Source of the DNA: Bombella pollinis
GTDB taxonomy: Bacteria > Pseudomonadota > Alphaproteobacteria > Acetobacterales > Acetobacteraceae
Direction: 5' to 3'
Assembly: GCF_026385485.1 (NCBI RefSeq)
Contig: NZ_JANIDX010000001.1
Coordinates: 310,001 to 374,000 of the forward strand
Length of the DNA stretch: 64,000 nt
Below are positions 44,522-53,198 of the stretch, piece by piece. Within the stretch, counting starts at the first letter, position 1. Each line of letters opens with the position of its first letter. The notes under the pieces were generated by a model. The model ran no database searches, was not told the origin of the DNA, and worked only from the letters and a program-made list of their open reading frames with translations. The position numbers and the translations under genes are program-made.

Positions 44522-45832
44522 CTAGTTATTCATCGCATCGAAGAAATCCTGATTTGTCTTGCTATAGCGCAGCTTATCAAGCAGGAAGTCCATAGCATCC
44601 ATCGTGCCCATGGGAGCCAAGATACGGCGAAGGACCCACATTTTGGAGAGGGAGGCACGATCCACCAATAGCTCCTCCTTACGCGTGCCGGACTTGGTGA
44701 TGTCGATAGCGGGGAAGGTCCGCTTATCAGCCAATTTACGATCCAACATCAGCTCGGAGTTACCTGTACCCTTAAACTCTTCGAAGATGACCTCATCCAT
44801 ACGGGAGCCTGTATCAATCAAGGCTGTAGCGATAATGGTAAGGGAGCCGCCTTCCTCAATATTACGCGCCGCACCGAAGAAGCGTTTAGGCCGTTGGAGG
44901 GCATTAGCATCCACACCACCGGTCAACACCTTACCAGATGACGGCACAACCGTGTTATAGGCACGCGCAAGACGTGTGATGGAATCTAACAAGATGACCA
45001 CATCGCGCTTATGCTCAACAAGACGTTTGGCTTTCTCCAACACCATTTCCGTCACCTGCACATGACGATGAGCGGGTTCATCAAAGGTGGAGGACACAAC
45101 CTCACCACGCACAGAGCGGGCCATGTCTGTCACTTCCTCAGGTCGCTCATCAATAAGCAGAACAATGAGGAACACATCAGGATGATTTGCCGAGATAGAG
45201 GCCGCAATGCTTTGCAGCATGACCGTCTTACCCGTCCGCGGGGGGGCGACAATCAACGCACGCTGGCCCATCCCAATAGGAGCGACAAGGTCAATCACGC
45301 GGGAGGTATAATCTTTTTGGTCTTTACGGTCCCGTCCCTTGCTTTTTGCTGGGGCAGGGGCGGCATTAACAGCATCTTGCTGCTCTGTCTCCATCCGCAA
45401 AGGACGCTCAGGAAAGAGCGGTGTTAGATTATCAAAATTAATCCGCGTGCGAACTTGCTCCGGAGCTTCAAAATTGATCGTATTGACATTTTGCAGGGCG
45501 AAATAACGCTCGCCATCCCGTGGGGCGCGGATTTCCCCTTCCACCGTATCACCCGGCCGCAAGGCAAAACGCCGCACTTGCGCAGGGGAGACGTAAATAT
45601 CATCAGGGCCGGGAAGGTAGTTTGCCTCTGGGCTACGAAGGAAGCCAAAACCATCCGGCAAAATCTCAAGAGTGCCCTCGCCGTAAATAGCCTGTTCACG
45701 CTCGGCAAGAGTTTTGAGAATAGCGAACATCATATCCTGCTTCCGCAGGGATGAGGCATTCTCAACCTCCAATTCTTCAGCAAAAGCCAATAGATCAGCG
45801 GGAGATTTCTTCTTCAATTCGGCGAGATGCAT
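44522..45832 (-). CDS. rho: Transcription termination factor Rho
   Basis: The hexameric RNA helicase that ends transcription at Rho-dependent sites. The 436-residue protein has the N-terminal HTH-like and cold-shock RNA-binding domains (LEILPDGFGFLR near residue 58), Walker A VAPPRTGKT near 193, Walker B ILLDSITRLARAYN, and the Q/R-loop segments. A leader of about 280 bases without a gene precedes it, long enough for the autoregulation known for rho genes. In alphaproteobacteria rho often sits near mnmE, as here. Confidence 0.97.
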   Translation of the reverse strand: MHLAELKKKSPADLLAFAEELEVENASSLRKQDMMFAILKTLAEREQAIYGEGTLEILPDGFGFLRSPEANYLPGPDDIYVSPAQVRRFALRPGDTVEGEIRAPRDGERYFALQNVNTINFEAPEQVRTRINFDNLTPLFPERPLRMETEQQDAVNAAPAPAKSKGRDRKDQKDYTSRVIDLVAPIGMGQRALIVAPPRTGKTVMLQSIAASISANHPDVFLIVLLIDERPEEVTDMARSVRGEVVSSTFDEPAHRHVQVTEMVLEKAKRLVEHKRDVVILLDSITRLARAYNTVVPSSGKVLTGGVDANALQRPKRFFGAARNIEEGGSLTIIATALIDTGSRMDEVIFEEFKGTGNSELMLDRKLADKRTFPAIDITKSGTRKEELLVDRASLSKMWVLRRILAPMGTMDAMDFLLDKLRYSKTNQDFFDAMNN

Positions 45833-46054
45833 GAAATGATGCGCCTTGGTAAGCCCCTCTCACGAAGGGTGAAAATAGGAAAGAAAACGGAAGTCCAGAC
45901 TAAGGGCTGATAAAGGCCCCCAAATACTACCAATCAATAGAGACAAGCAAAATGACGTTTCTCTAAAGAAAGACTGGCAAAACTGCCTTCCGGTGCGAAG
46001 GGAATGACCCGGCAGGCTGGGCAGGACGCCGCCTCCATAAGGTTCGACCCCTCA
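45833..46054 (-). other. Untranslated leader of rho with structured GC-rich segment
   Basis: No gene was found. A GC-rich core around 45970-46045 contains short hairpins (GGCA/TGCC; CCC/GGG pairs) and stands out from AT-richer DNA on both sides. I compared it by eye with SRP RNA, RNase P RNA, tmRNA, 5S and 6S motifs and found no convincing match. It may be a regulatory leader of rho or an uncharacterised small RNA. Confidence 0.35.
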
Positions 46055-46100
46055 TTAAGTGAAAGGGGCCGATACTGTCAAGACGCCCCCTCTCACTTAA
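46055..46100. terminator. Terminator-like dyad behind the GMC dehydrogenase gene
   Basis: A near-perfect inverted repeat (TTAAGTGAAAGGGGC against GCCCCCTCTCACTTAA, with one or two mismatches) lies just beyond the GMC gene stop. The loop is about 15 bases. The stem is long, but there is no strong U run. Confidence 0.5.
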
Positions 46101-46111
46101 CATCATCATAC

Positions 46112-47656
46112 TTACACAACCTTTAGCAGCGCATCCGCTGTTCGTAAGGAAAGTGCCATAATGGTCAAAGCAGGATTAGCCGCCCCAGAGCTAGGAAAGG
46201 TGGAGTGATCGCTTATCCATAGATTCTCAATATCAAAACTACGGCCATAGGGATTAACCACCGCAGAGCCTGCATCTTTACCCATACGGCATGTGCCAAT
46301 CATATGGGCAGCACGGCTAATAACCCGTATATCCTTCGCCCCGATCGACTCCCACATCTTCACCATCAGACGGGTAGCATGGCGGTGCATGGCCTCCTCA
46401 TTAGGGCCATAACTGTAATCAATGCGCGGTTTTGGCAGGCCAAAAGCGTCTTTCTCCTCCGAGAGGGTTACGCGGTTTTCCTCCCGTGGGAGGCTCTCCC
46501 CATGCATCCCAATACCGGCACTATAATTATAGGCGGCCAAAGTTTGGCTTAACGCTTCACCTCGCCGCCCATCAGCACGCACAAGATTTGCCGCCCATGT
46601 CAGAGGCATCATACCGAGAGATTGTAGCAAATAGCCCCCCGCAAAATCCGCATCCTTAGGCCGAAGCATATCCTCAGTAATCGTAAGGGATGGGTATCCT
46701 TTATTCGGCCGGATTTCCTCATCAAACACGCCCCACACTTGGGTGGAGACATGTGTCATGTAATTCCGCCCCACTTGGCCGGAGCTATTGGCCAGACCAT
46801 TATGCAGTAATAAGCGAGCCGTCTCCACCGCCCCAGCGGCAAGAACAACAGCCTTACATTTTTGCCGTTCTTCTCGCCCATCTTTTACATAAATGACAGC
46901 TGTAATCCGCCCCTGACTATCACGCTCAAAAGCTGTTGCCATACAGCCGGGACGCAGCTCCGCCCCATGAGCGCAAGCTAGTGGCAGATAGGTATTATCA
47001 ACACCTGATTTCGCCCCATTGCGGCAACCTTGATGGCAGGCCCCGCAATTAACACACCCTTCACGATGACCAAAATGAGGCTGCTCACGCCCTTGCGAAA
47101 TCACAGCCACAGGCCCATCCGCATGGCGTAACCCTACATTATCGCACGCTTTCCGCATTTTAAGGGCTGCTGCATTAGGGGCCAAAGGGGGATAGACATA
47201 ATGGCGGCTTTCATCCCACGGATAATGCGCTGGGCCGCTGACCCCGATAAAACGTTCAACCTCCTCTATATAAGGTTGAATCTCCTCAGCACCGAAGGGC
47301 CAATCAACCCCTTGGCCGGTCTCACTATAGAGATGAAACTCCCGCTTATCCATTCGTGGTAAAAATGCCCCGTAATGAAGCAAAGAGCCCCCAAGGCCCG
47401 TCCCGCTATTATTGCCACCAAAGGCTTGTGGGGTCTTCCCACCGGAGAGCCGCTCATGCAGCCAATAAAGCTCCTGCGCGGTTGGCTCATCAGGCGTATG
47501 GGACCGCGCTTGAAAAGCCGGTCCTGCTTCCAACGCTACGACCTTTCGCCCTGCTTGGGCCAGCCGCGCTATAAGAGGGGCACCACCGGCCCCTGTACCG
47601 ATAACAACAACATCAGCAATTTGTTGTGAAACATCATTCATCATGTTCTGCGTCAT
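46112..47656 (-). CDS. GMC-family FAD dehydrogenase with four-Cys cluster motif
   Basis: A 514-residue glucose-methanol-choline oxidoreductase. The N-terminal dinucleotide motif GTGAGGAPLIARL binds FAD; the middle carries CVNCGACHQGC (Cys at about 201, 204, 207 and 211), the spacing seen in dehydrogenases with a 3Fe-4S cluster such as FAD-glucose, fructose, sorbitol and gluconate dehydrogenases. The C-terminal SRAAHMIGTCRMG segment holds the catalytic His. No signal peptide is seen. A subunit-3 partner is encoded across the proposed origin at 48.1-48.7 kb. The sugar substrate cannot be fixed from sequence. Confidence 0.9.
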   Translation of the reverse strand: MTQNMMNDVSQQIADVVVIGTGAGGAPLIARLAQAGRKVVALEAGPAFQARSHTPDEPTAQELYWLHERLSGGKTPQAFGGNNSGTGLGGSLLHYGAFLPRMDKREFHLYSETGQGVDWPFGAEEIQPYIEEVERFIGVSGPAHYPWDESRHYVYPPLAPNAAALKMRKACDNVGLRHADGPVAVISQGREQPHFGHREGCVNCGACHQGCRNGAKSGVDNTYLPLACAHGAELRPGCMATAFERDSQGRITAVIYVKDGREERQKCKAVVLAAGAVETARLLLHNGLANSSGQVGRNYMTHVSTQVWGVFDEEIRPNKGYPSLTITEDMLRPKDADFAGGYLLQSLGMMPLTWAANLVRADGRRGEALSQTLAAYNYSAGIGMHGESLPREENRVTLSEEKDAFGLPKPRIDYSYGPNEEAMHRHATRLMVKMWESIGAKDIRVISRAAHMIGTCRMGKDAGSAVVNPYGRSFDIENLWISDHSTFPSSGAANPALTIMALSLRTADALLKVV

Positions 47657-47960
47657 CAAACTATGTCCATCACCTTATGGATAAAGTGGTTTAGGTTGGG
47701 GTACATGGGGATTGTACGGGCTTTTATGAGAGCGGTACCGAGTACTGGGGACGGTACTGTACCCCCTTATAAAAAGGGGATTGTACACAGGCCCATTGTG
47801 GAAAAAGAAGGATAACATCCTGGAGGCCTTGAGTCTTCTTGCTCAATGAAGTTGTACACAGTGTGAGTAAGCTGGGGTACATTTTTAGAAAGCCGGGTAC
47901 CCCAGTTTTCACAGGGTTTAACCACATCATCAATTTATAATTTTATAAATTAAAATGTTG
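47657..47960. other. Probable chromosomal replication origin (oriC)
   Basis: The region holds four 9-mers one base from the DnaA box TTATCCACA/TGTGGATAA or close to it: TATGGATAA at 47676, TGTGGAAAA at 47797, TTAACCACA at 47918, plus looser TTGTACACA copies at 47781 and 47852. Right after the third comes about 30 bases of almost pure A/T (47931-47956), suited to unwinding. Strand composition flips from C-rich to G-rich across it. parAB, rsmG/mnmG/mnmE and rho flank it on the left. An inverted repeat with arms CTGGGGTAC/GTACCCCAG spans 47872-47905. No dnaA gene is adjacent, as is common in this class. Confidence 0.72.
47701..47900. repeat. GTAC-tetramer cluster inside the origin region
   Basis: Ten GTAC tetramers occur in 200 bases, starting at 47701, 47714, 47735, 47742, 47754, 47759, 47783, 47854, 47877 and 47897. 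Several are embedded in larger palindromes (CGGTACCG, GGGTACCC) or in TTGTACACA. By chance about one would be expected. Confidence 0.8.
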
Positions 47961-48075
47961 TGTTGTCGGTCTTTCTTCTCACGCACGCTATGATTTCACG
48001 TCATTTTCGCTTTAAAGCTGAACCCTCTACGGATGGAACTTTTCTCTCACATATAGCCCTTTATCCCACCATGTT

Positions 48076-48708
48076 TTATGGATGATTCCGATTCAAAAAA
48101 CGGCGTTCATTTTCAGGCTCAAACGCTTCTTTTTGCTCTAAGCTATGAGCCGAAAATCCTTGTATTTCCTTATCTCCACCGGTCATATTGGCAGAAATAC
48201 CAAGCTTATCTTGCGCTATAGGATGCGCCAGAAAAGACGATACAATCGCCGTGCGCATATCCCCACTCCACAAAGCCATCTGGGCAGGGGAAAAAGCAGC
48301 GGAAGAGCAAGCTGGTAATGTGCCTGCAAAAGCATCATCAAGCAGAGAGCCACGATCTTCAGCCTTTAAGGCTGTATAAGAGGTGCTAAAAAGATGCTGA
48401 GCGTAATCATTAAGAGAGGCTAGGCCCATCTCCCAAGCTTTTAAGTCAGTTGGGAGGTCGGCAAAACGCCACCCATCACCCGGCCCGGCGAGGGTTTTAT
48501 CAATCATAACAGCAAGGTTAAGGTGAACATCACCAAGCAGAGAGCTTTGTGGCAAAATATCATCGCAAACTTGCTCTAAACAATCGAAAGATGATGCAGA
48601 GAGATGCTCTCTCTTGCCTTGTTCATCCTCCATACGTTGTAACAGCGCAAAGCGCGTGCGGGCTGATATATGGTCTGATTGAAGGAAATCAGGGGGTGTG
48701 CGTGGCAT
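48076..48708 (-). CDS. Gluconate 2-dehydrogenase subunit 3 family protein
   Basis: A 210-residue protein with the subunit-3 pattern: an early LEQVCDDILP helix near residue 47, LAVMIDKTLAGPGDGWRFADLP in the first half, and a central QMALWSGDMRTAIVSSFLAHP stretch. In acetic acid bacteria this small subunit helps fold, export or attach the FAD subunit of membrane dehydrogenases. No Tat signal is visible. The ATG has an AGGA site 6-7 bases upstream. It is separated from its likely partner, the GMC gene, by the proposed origin. Confidence 0.8.
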   Translation of the reverse strand: MPRTPPDFLQSDHISARTRFALLQRMEDEQGKREHLSASSFDCLEQVCDDILPQSSLLGDVHLNLAVMIDKTLAGPGDGWRFADLPTDLKAWEMGLASLNDYAQHLFSTSYTALKAEDRGSLLDDAFAGTLPACSSAAFSPAQMALWSGDMRTAIVSSFLAHPIAQDKLGISANMTGGDKEIQGFSAHSLEQKEAFEPENERRFLNRNHP

Positions 48709-48859
48709 GGTCTTTTCCTATAAGAAAGATGAAAAAAGTAAGAGAAGGCTTTACCCTATTGTCTCATCAGGAGATATAAGGGAATGAAATGCGAGGCCTT
48801 TTCTGGCAAGTGGGGGGTAAAACCCGTTTTTCAAGTTCTAAAAAAGCAGGAGACATAAG

Positions 48860-49969
48860 GTGACGGTTGAAATTAAGGTCCCTGTGCTTGGGGAGAGCCT
48901 AAATCAGGCAACCGTGGCACGTTGGCTCAAGCAGTCTGGTACATATGTACAGGCTGGGGAAACGATTTTAGAGCTAGAGACGGATAAAGTGACCCTAGAT
49001 GTCCCCGCACCAGCGGCAGGGCAATTAACATATGACCTTGCTGAGGGCATTGATGTTGATGTTGGGCAGGTTGTTGCTCTTATTGATGAGACAGCACCAC
49101 CACCGCGCGTTGCTCCAAAAGAGACGGTGGATGAACACGCCCCAGAGCCTGCGCTTGCGGTGGTTGATGATGCCCCACCGGCCTCTCCCGCCCCTCAAGA
49201 GGCTGTATCTGTGAAAGATGATAGGCAAGAGAAAGAACCTTTCATAGAGCATGTGGCTGAGGGGAATGAAGGAGAACGGCGCGTACCGATGAGCCGCCTT
49301 CGCCAAACCATCGCCCGTAATTTAAAGGCGGCGCAAAATAACGCGGCTATTCTTACAACCTTTAATGAGGTTGATATGAGCGCGGTGAAGGAATTGCGCG
49401 CTCAATATCGGGATTTGTTTGAGAAGAAGCATGAAGGTGCCCGATTGGGCTTTATGTCCTTTTTTGCTCGCGCTGTTATAGGGGCTTTAAAGGATTATCC
49501 TATCCTAAATGCACAGATTGACGGCCAAGAGATTGTCTATCGGGATCATGTTAATCTTGGCATTGCTGTGGGAACAGAGCGCGGCTTGGTGGTGCCTGTT
49601 CTGCGTCATGCAGAGACGTTGAGCTTTGCGGAGCTAGAGAAACGCATTGCCGATTATGGGAAACGGGCCCGTAAAGGTGGCCTTGCTCTTAAAGAGTTAG
49701 AAGGGGGGAGCTTTACCATCACGAATGGTGGAATCTTTGGTTCGTTGCTCTCCACGCCCATTCTTAATGCCCCGCAATCTGGGGTGTTGGGTATGCATGC
49801 AATTCAGGAGCGGCCTGTTGCCCGCAATGGGCAGGTGGTCATCCGGCCTATGATGTATGTGGCCCTCTCTTACGATCATCGGCTTGTTGATGGACGTGAG
49901 GCGGTAAGCTTCCTCGTGCGGTTAAAAGAGTTGATTGAAGACCCACGCCGTTTGCTTTTGGATATTTGA
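48860..49969 (+). CDS. sucB: Dihydrolipoyl succinyltransferase (2-oxoglutarate dehydrogenase E2)
   Basis: The core E2 of the 2-oxoglutarate dehydrogenase complex, 369 residues. The lipoyl domain carries LELETDKVTLDV with the lipoylated Lys at about 43. The catalytic domain has the 2-oxo-acid motif YDHRLVDGREAV with His near 340 and Asp near 344. The linker (about 76-146) is acidic and Ala/Pro-rich and contains no peripheral-subunit-binding domain. The GTG start has an AGGAG site 8 bases upstream. Neither sucA nor lpd is adjacent. Confidence 0.92.
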   Translation: MTVEIKVPVLGESLNQATVARWLKQSGTYVQAGETILELETDKVTLDVPAPAAGQLTYDLAEGIDVDVGQVVALIDETAPPPRVAPKETVDEHAPEPALAVVDDAPPASPAPQEAVSVKDDRQEKEPFIEHVAEGNEGERRVPMSRLRQTIARNLKAAQNNAAILTTFNEVDMSAVKELRAQYRDLFEKKHEGARLGFMSFFARAVIGALKDYPILNAQIDGQEIVYRDHVNLGIAVGTERGLVVPVLRHAETLSFAELEKRIADYGKRARKGGLALKELEGGSFTITNGGIFGSLLSTPILNAPQSGVLGMHAIQERPVARNGQVVIRPMMYVALSYDHRLVDGREAVSFLVRLKELIEDPRRLLLDI

Positions 49970-49985
49970 CCCTAAGCTAAATGGT

Positions 49986-50026
49986 AAAAAAAACCCCTCT
50001 ATTCTGATTGGATAGAGGGGGTTTTG
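49986..50026. terminator. Terminator hairpin after sucB
   Basis: AAACCCCTCTAT pairs with ATAGAGGGGGTTTT around a 9-base loop; flanking A and T runs suit both directions, so it may serve sucB and the convergent DUF3597 gene. Confidence 0.85.
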
Positions 50027-50060
50027 TTAAAGAGGTAAGGTTATAAGGGGGTGTTGATTA

Positions 50061-50435
50061 TCAATGGCCCCAACCAGCGGGGATTTTGCCACCATTGTTA
50101 GCAAGCTCGGTGTAAACTTGCTTAATGAGCCATACATTCATCGTGGCGGTATCGTTTTTATCGCCTGTATAATGCAGCTCATCAGCTAGGGACTGACGAG
50201 CCTGTAAGGAGCTGTCGAGCCCTAGGAGCTTGAGAAGATCAACAATCGATTCTTTATAGTTCAAAGGTTGTCCTGCCTTAGCAGCCAGCTCTTTTAGAAC
50301 AGCATCTACATCGACTTGCGCAACAGAAGGCGTGGCAGATGGTGCAGCATTGTCAGCGGCTTCCGCAGGGGACGTGCCAAGCAGGCTTTTGGCAAAGTGC
50401 GAGACTTTGGAGACGATGTCGTTAAAAAGACCCAT
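50061..50435 (-). CDS. DUF3597 domain-containing protein
   Basis: A 124-residue soluble protein with an N-terminal amphipathic helix (MGLFNDIVSKV), an Ala/Ser/Pro linker and a C-terminal conserved DUF3597 domain (YKESIVDLLKLLGLDSS, ELHYTGD, MNVWLIKQVY, NNGGKIP). Function is unknown; similar proteins resemble lysozyme-like periplasmic or membrane-associated domains only loosely. It is a single gene downstream of ahcY on the same strand, with about 95 bases between. Confidence 0.86.
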   Translation of the reverse strand: MGLFNDIVSKVSHFAKSLLGTSPAEAADNAAPSATPSVAQVDVDAVLKELAAKAGQPLNYKESIVDLLKLLGLDSSLQARQSLADELHYTGDKNDTATMNVWLIKQVYTELANNGGKIPAGWGH

Positions 50436-50531
50436 GATGTAGTCCTTCCTTCAAATAGGAGTGAAAAGGTTGGGCCATGCTCTTTGCCTTCATTTTTATA
50501 TGAAAGCAAGGAGCATGACTGATAGTAGTGA

Positions 50532-51830
50532 TTAATATCGGTACAGGTCGTGCTTAAACGGCCCTGTTGGGGAAACACCGATATAATCAGCTTGCGCTTG
50601 CGTCATCTTAGAGAGAGTGGCTCCGACCTTTGCGAGATGCAAGGCAGCGACTTTTTCATCAAGAATCTTTGGCAATGTGTACACTTTCCCCGCCTCATAT
50701 TGGCCGGGTTTAGCGTTCCAAAGTTCAATCTGTGCAAGGGTTTGGTTGGTAAAGGAGGCAGACATCACAAAAGAGGGATGACCTGTTGCATTACCAAGAT
50801 TCACCAAACGCCCTTCAGAGAGGAGGATTAAGCGGCGGTTAGGGGCAAGCTCAATCTCATCAACCTGTGGTTTAATGTTGGTCCATTTATGGTTGCGCAG
50901 GGCAGAGACCTGAATCTCACTATCAAAATGCCCGATATTGCAGACAATGGCCCGGTCTTTCATCTCACGCATATGCTCAATGGTGATGATGTCCTCATTA
51001 CCGGTGCAGGTGACGAAAATATCCCCACGCGGAGCGGCATTTTCCATCGTGACGACTTCATACCCTTCCATAGCAGCTTGAAGGGCGCAGATTGGGTCTA
51101 CCTCTGTGACCAGCACACGGCAGCCAGCACTCCGCAGAGAGGCGGCAGAGCCTTTACCCACATCACCATAACCAGCCACGACAGCGACTTTGCCAGCCAT
51201 CATAACATCAGTCCCGCGGCGGATGGCATCAACCAAGCTCTCGCGGCACCCATAAAGGTTATCGAACTTCGATTTCGTCACGCTATCATTAACATTGATA
51301 GCAGGGACTTTCAGCAGCCCTTTGCGTTCCATCTCCCAAAGGCGATGCACGCCTGTTGTGGTTTCTTCAGAGATACCGCGAACCTCTTTGAGAAGGTCGG
51401 GGTATTTTTCGTGCATGAGGGTTGTAAGGTCCCCCCCATCATCAAGGATCATATTAGGTGTCCAGCCATCAGGGCCTTTGATGGTCTGCTCAATACACCA
51501 AATGAACTCCTCCTCATTCATCCCCTTCCACGCGAAAACGGGGATATTTGCTGCAGCAATGGCTGCGGCGGCTTGGTCTTGGGTGGAGAAGACATTGCAA
51601 GAGGACCAACGGACCGTTGCCCCAAGGGCGATGAGTGTCTCAATAAGGACAGCGGTTTGAATGGTCATATGCAGGCAGCCAGCAATCCGCGCGCCTTTAA
51701 GCGGCTGGCTTTTGCCATATTCGGCACGCAGAGCCATCAGGCCCGGCATTTCCCCTTCTGCGATGGAGATTTCCTTACGGCCCCAATCGGCAAGGGACAT
51801 ATCGCGGACTTTGTAATCCTGTTTACTCAT
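50532..51830 (-). CDS. ahcY: S-adenosylhomocysteine hydrolase
   Basis: Cleaves S-adenosylhomocysteine to adenosine and homocysteine, restoring methylation capacity. The 432-residue NAD-dependent protein has the KGARIAGCLHMTIQTAVLIETL segment, the Rossmann motif GYGDVGKGSA, and the C-terminal KHDLYRY. It is monocistronic, with 224 bases upstream. I looked for a SAH or SAM riboswitch there and saw no recognisable core. Confidence 0.97.
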   Translation of the reverse strand: MSKQDYKVRDMSLADWGRKEISIAEGEMPGLMALRAEYGKSQPLKGARIAGCLHMTIQTAVLIETLIALGATVRWSSCNVFSTQDQAAAAIAAANIPVFAWKGMNEEEFIWCIEQTIKGPDGWTPNMILDDGGDLTTLMHEKYPDLLKEVRGISEETTTGVHRLWEMERKGLLKVPAINVNDSVTKSKFDNLYGCRESLVDAIRRGTDVMMAGKVAVVAGYGDVGKGSAASLRSAGCRVLVTEVDPICALQAAMEGYEVVTMENAAPRGDIFVTCTGNEDIITIEHMREMKDRAIVCNIGHFDSEIQVSALRNHKWTNIKPQVDEIELAPNRRLILLSEGRLVNLGNATGHPSFVMSASFTNQTLAQIELWNAKPGQYEAGKVYTLPKILDEKVAALHLAKVGATLSKMTQAQADYIGVSPTGPFKHDLYRY

Positions 51831-52066
51831 TTATTGTTCCTCAGCTTTTTGCTGTTTTTGGACCTCATAACTATAGAGCCTTGCATAGTCGGTGGGAAGG
51901 AGAGGAGGTTAAGAGTTTCCAGCAGAAAATAAGCCTCCCTATATTGCGTCCTATTTAGCAACGTGCCAGAGAACAAAGCGCGCTTTTAAATAAGGGGCGT
52001 TATACCTCCCAGAGGGAGGGATGGCCGTGCCTTCGGTCCGGGTTAAAAACTGTAATGGGGGTGGTT

Positions 52067-53155
52067 ATGCCCGACAATACTGTTCCGACTTTCTCTTTTA
52101 CAGTGCTGGACCCTGCTTTAAAGGAGGCTCATTCCGTCCCACGCATTAAAGGGCTTGTTTGGGCGATTGAGGCTGTGCCGGGGAAGGGCATCACCCCGTT
52201 GGAAGCCGATGAGGTCCAACGTATTTTGCAATCTCCCGCTGTGGAAGACCCAGAAAATGATGTGTTGTTAGAGGCGAACTCATGGTGTTGGCTGCATTTT
52301 GATACGGTTCATCGCTCTGCACGCAGCCATGTAGGGCGTTTGCCCGGTATGCCAGAAGATGTTGGCATGATGTTAGCAGAGACGGATTACGGCATTGCGT
52401 TGGAAGCCGCGGATGATACGGTTTGGGGGGCTTTACCGGCTTTTGATGATGCGTTAGCGGAGGAAGATCGCGAGATTTGTGCATGGCGGTTTGCGATGCG
52501 GCAAAATTTGCTCATCACCACGCGCCGCACGCCCATCCCTGTTTTAGGATCGGCTTATCGCTCCTTACAGACACAAGGTGTCCCGCGTAATCCCGCTGGG
52601 GTTATAGACCGTGTTTTGAGGGACTTTACCGGGACGGTACGCCGCCAACTGGGCCAGCTTGATGATGAATTAGACCGCGCGGAAGATGTCCTCTTAGCTA
52701 TTGAGCATGGCTCCGACCTTGGGCATCTTGGTGGGATTGTAGGTAAAGTGCGCCGCCGTGCGACAGAGCTGCGGCGCGTTGTCATGCCGATTGACCGTGT
52801 ATTGCGTGATGAAGATCTCGACCTCCCCGATTGGGCGGAGGATGATTTGCGTGACCGTGCCGAGCGACAGATTCATGCTGCGTTGGATGACCTCATCGCT
52901 TTACAAGACCGCGCGCGTTCGCTGCAAGATGAGCTTGCCTCTAGCCAAGCTGAAGAAACAAACCGCCGCCTATGCATTGTCTCTATTGTGACGACCCTTA
53001 TGCTCCCTGCCACATTAGTAACGGGCTTCTTTGGGATGAATACCGGCGGTATGTTCCTAGCCTCTGGCGGGTTAGGCACCATCTTTGCGGGAGGGTTGTG
53101 TGTCGCGGCCATGATTGTGACCTTCATCTTTATGAAGATGGCACGGCTTTTTTAG
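52067..53155 (+). CDS. zntB: CorA-family zinc transporter ZntB-like
   Basis: A CorA-superfamily channel-like transporter of 362 residues. A large N-terminal cytoplasmic domain with long charged helices is followed by two C-terminal membrane helices with the pore motif GMN in FFGMNTGG near residue 325. The GGMF sequence after GMN is nearer ZntB than Mg-specific CorA. ATG codons at 52055 and 52067 are both possible; the latter has GGGGG 6 bases upstream. It may handle zinc, balancing the znuABC importer at 27.7 kb, but cation and direction are inferred. Confidence 0.85.
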   Translation: MPDNTVPTFSFTVLDPALKEAHSVPRIKGLVWAIEAVPGKGITPLEADEVQRILQSPAVEDPENDVLLEANSWCWLHFDTVHRSARSHVGRLPGMPEDVGMMLAETDYGIALEAADDTVWGALPAFDDALAEEDREICAWRFAMRQNLLITTRRTPIPVLGSAYRSLQTQGVPRNPAGVIDRVLRDFTGTVRRQLGQLDDELDRAEDVLLAIEHGSDLGHLGGIVGKVRRRATELRRVVMPIDRVLRDEDLDLPDWAEDDLRDRAERQIHAALDDLIALQDRARSLQDELASSQAEETNRRLCIVSIVTTLMLPATLVTGFFGMNTGGMFLASGGLGTIFAGGLCVAAMIVTFIFMKMARLF

Positions 53156-53198
53156 ACAAATAAAGGAAGGAAACAGTAGCACAGAGCGTTGTTGCAAA

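Noticed and set aside
51831..52054. SAH/SAM riboswitch upstream of ahcY
   Set aside because: Searched by eye on the minus strand. There are local hairpins, but no recognisable core of either riboswitch class.
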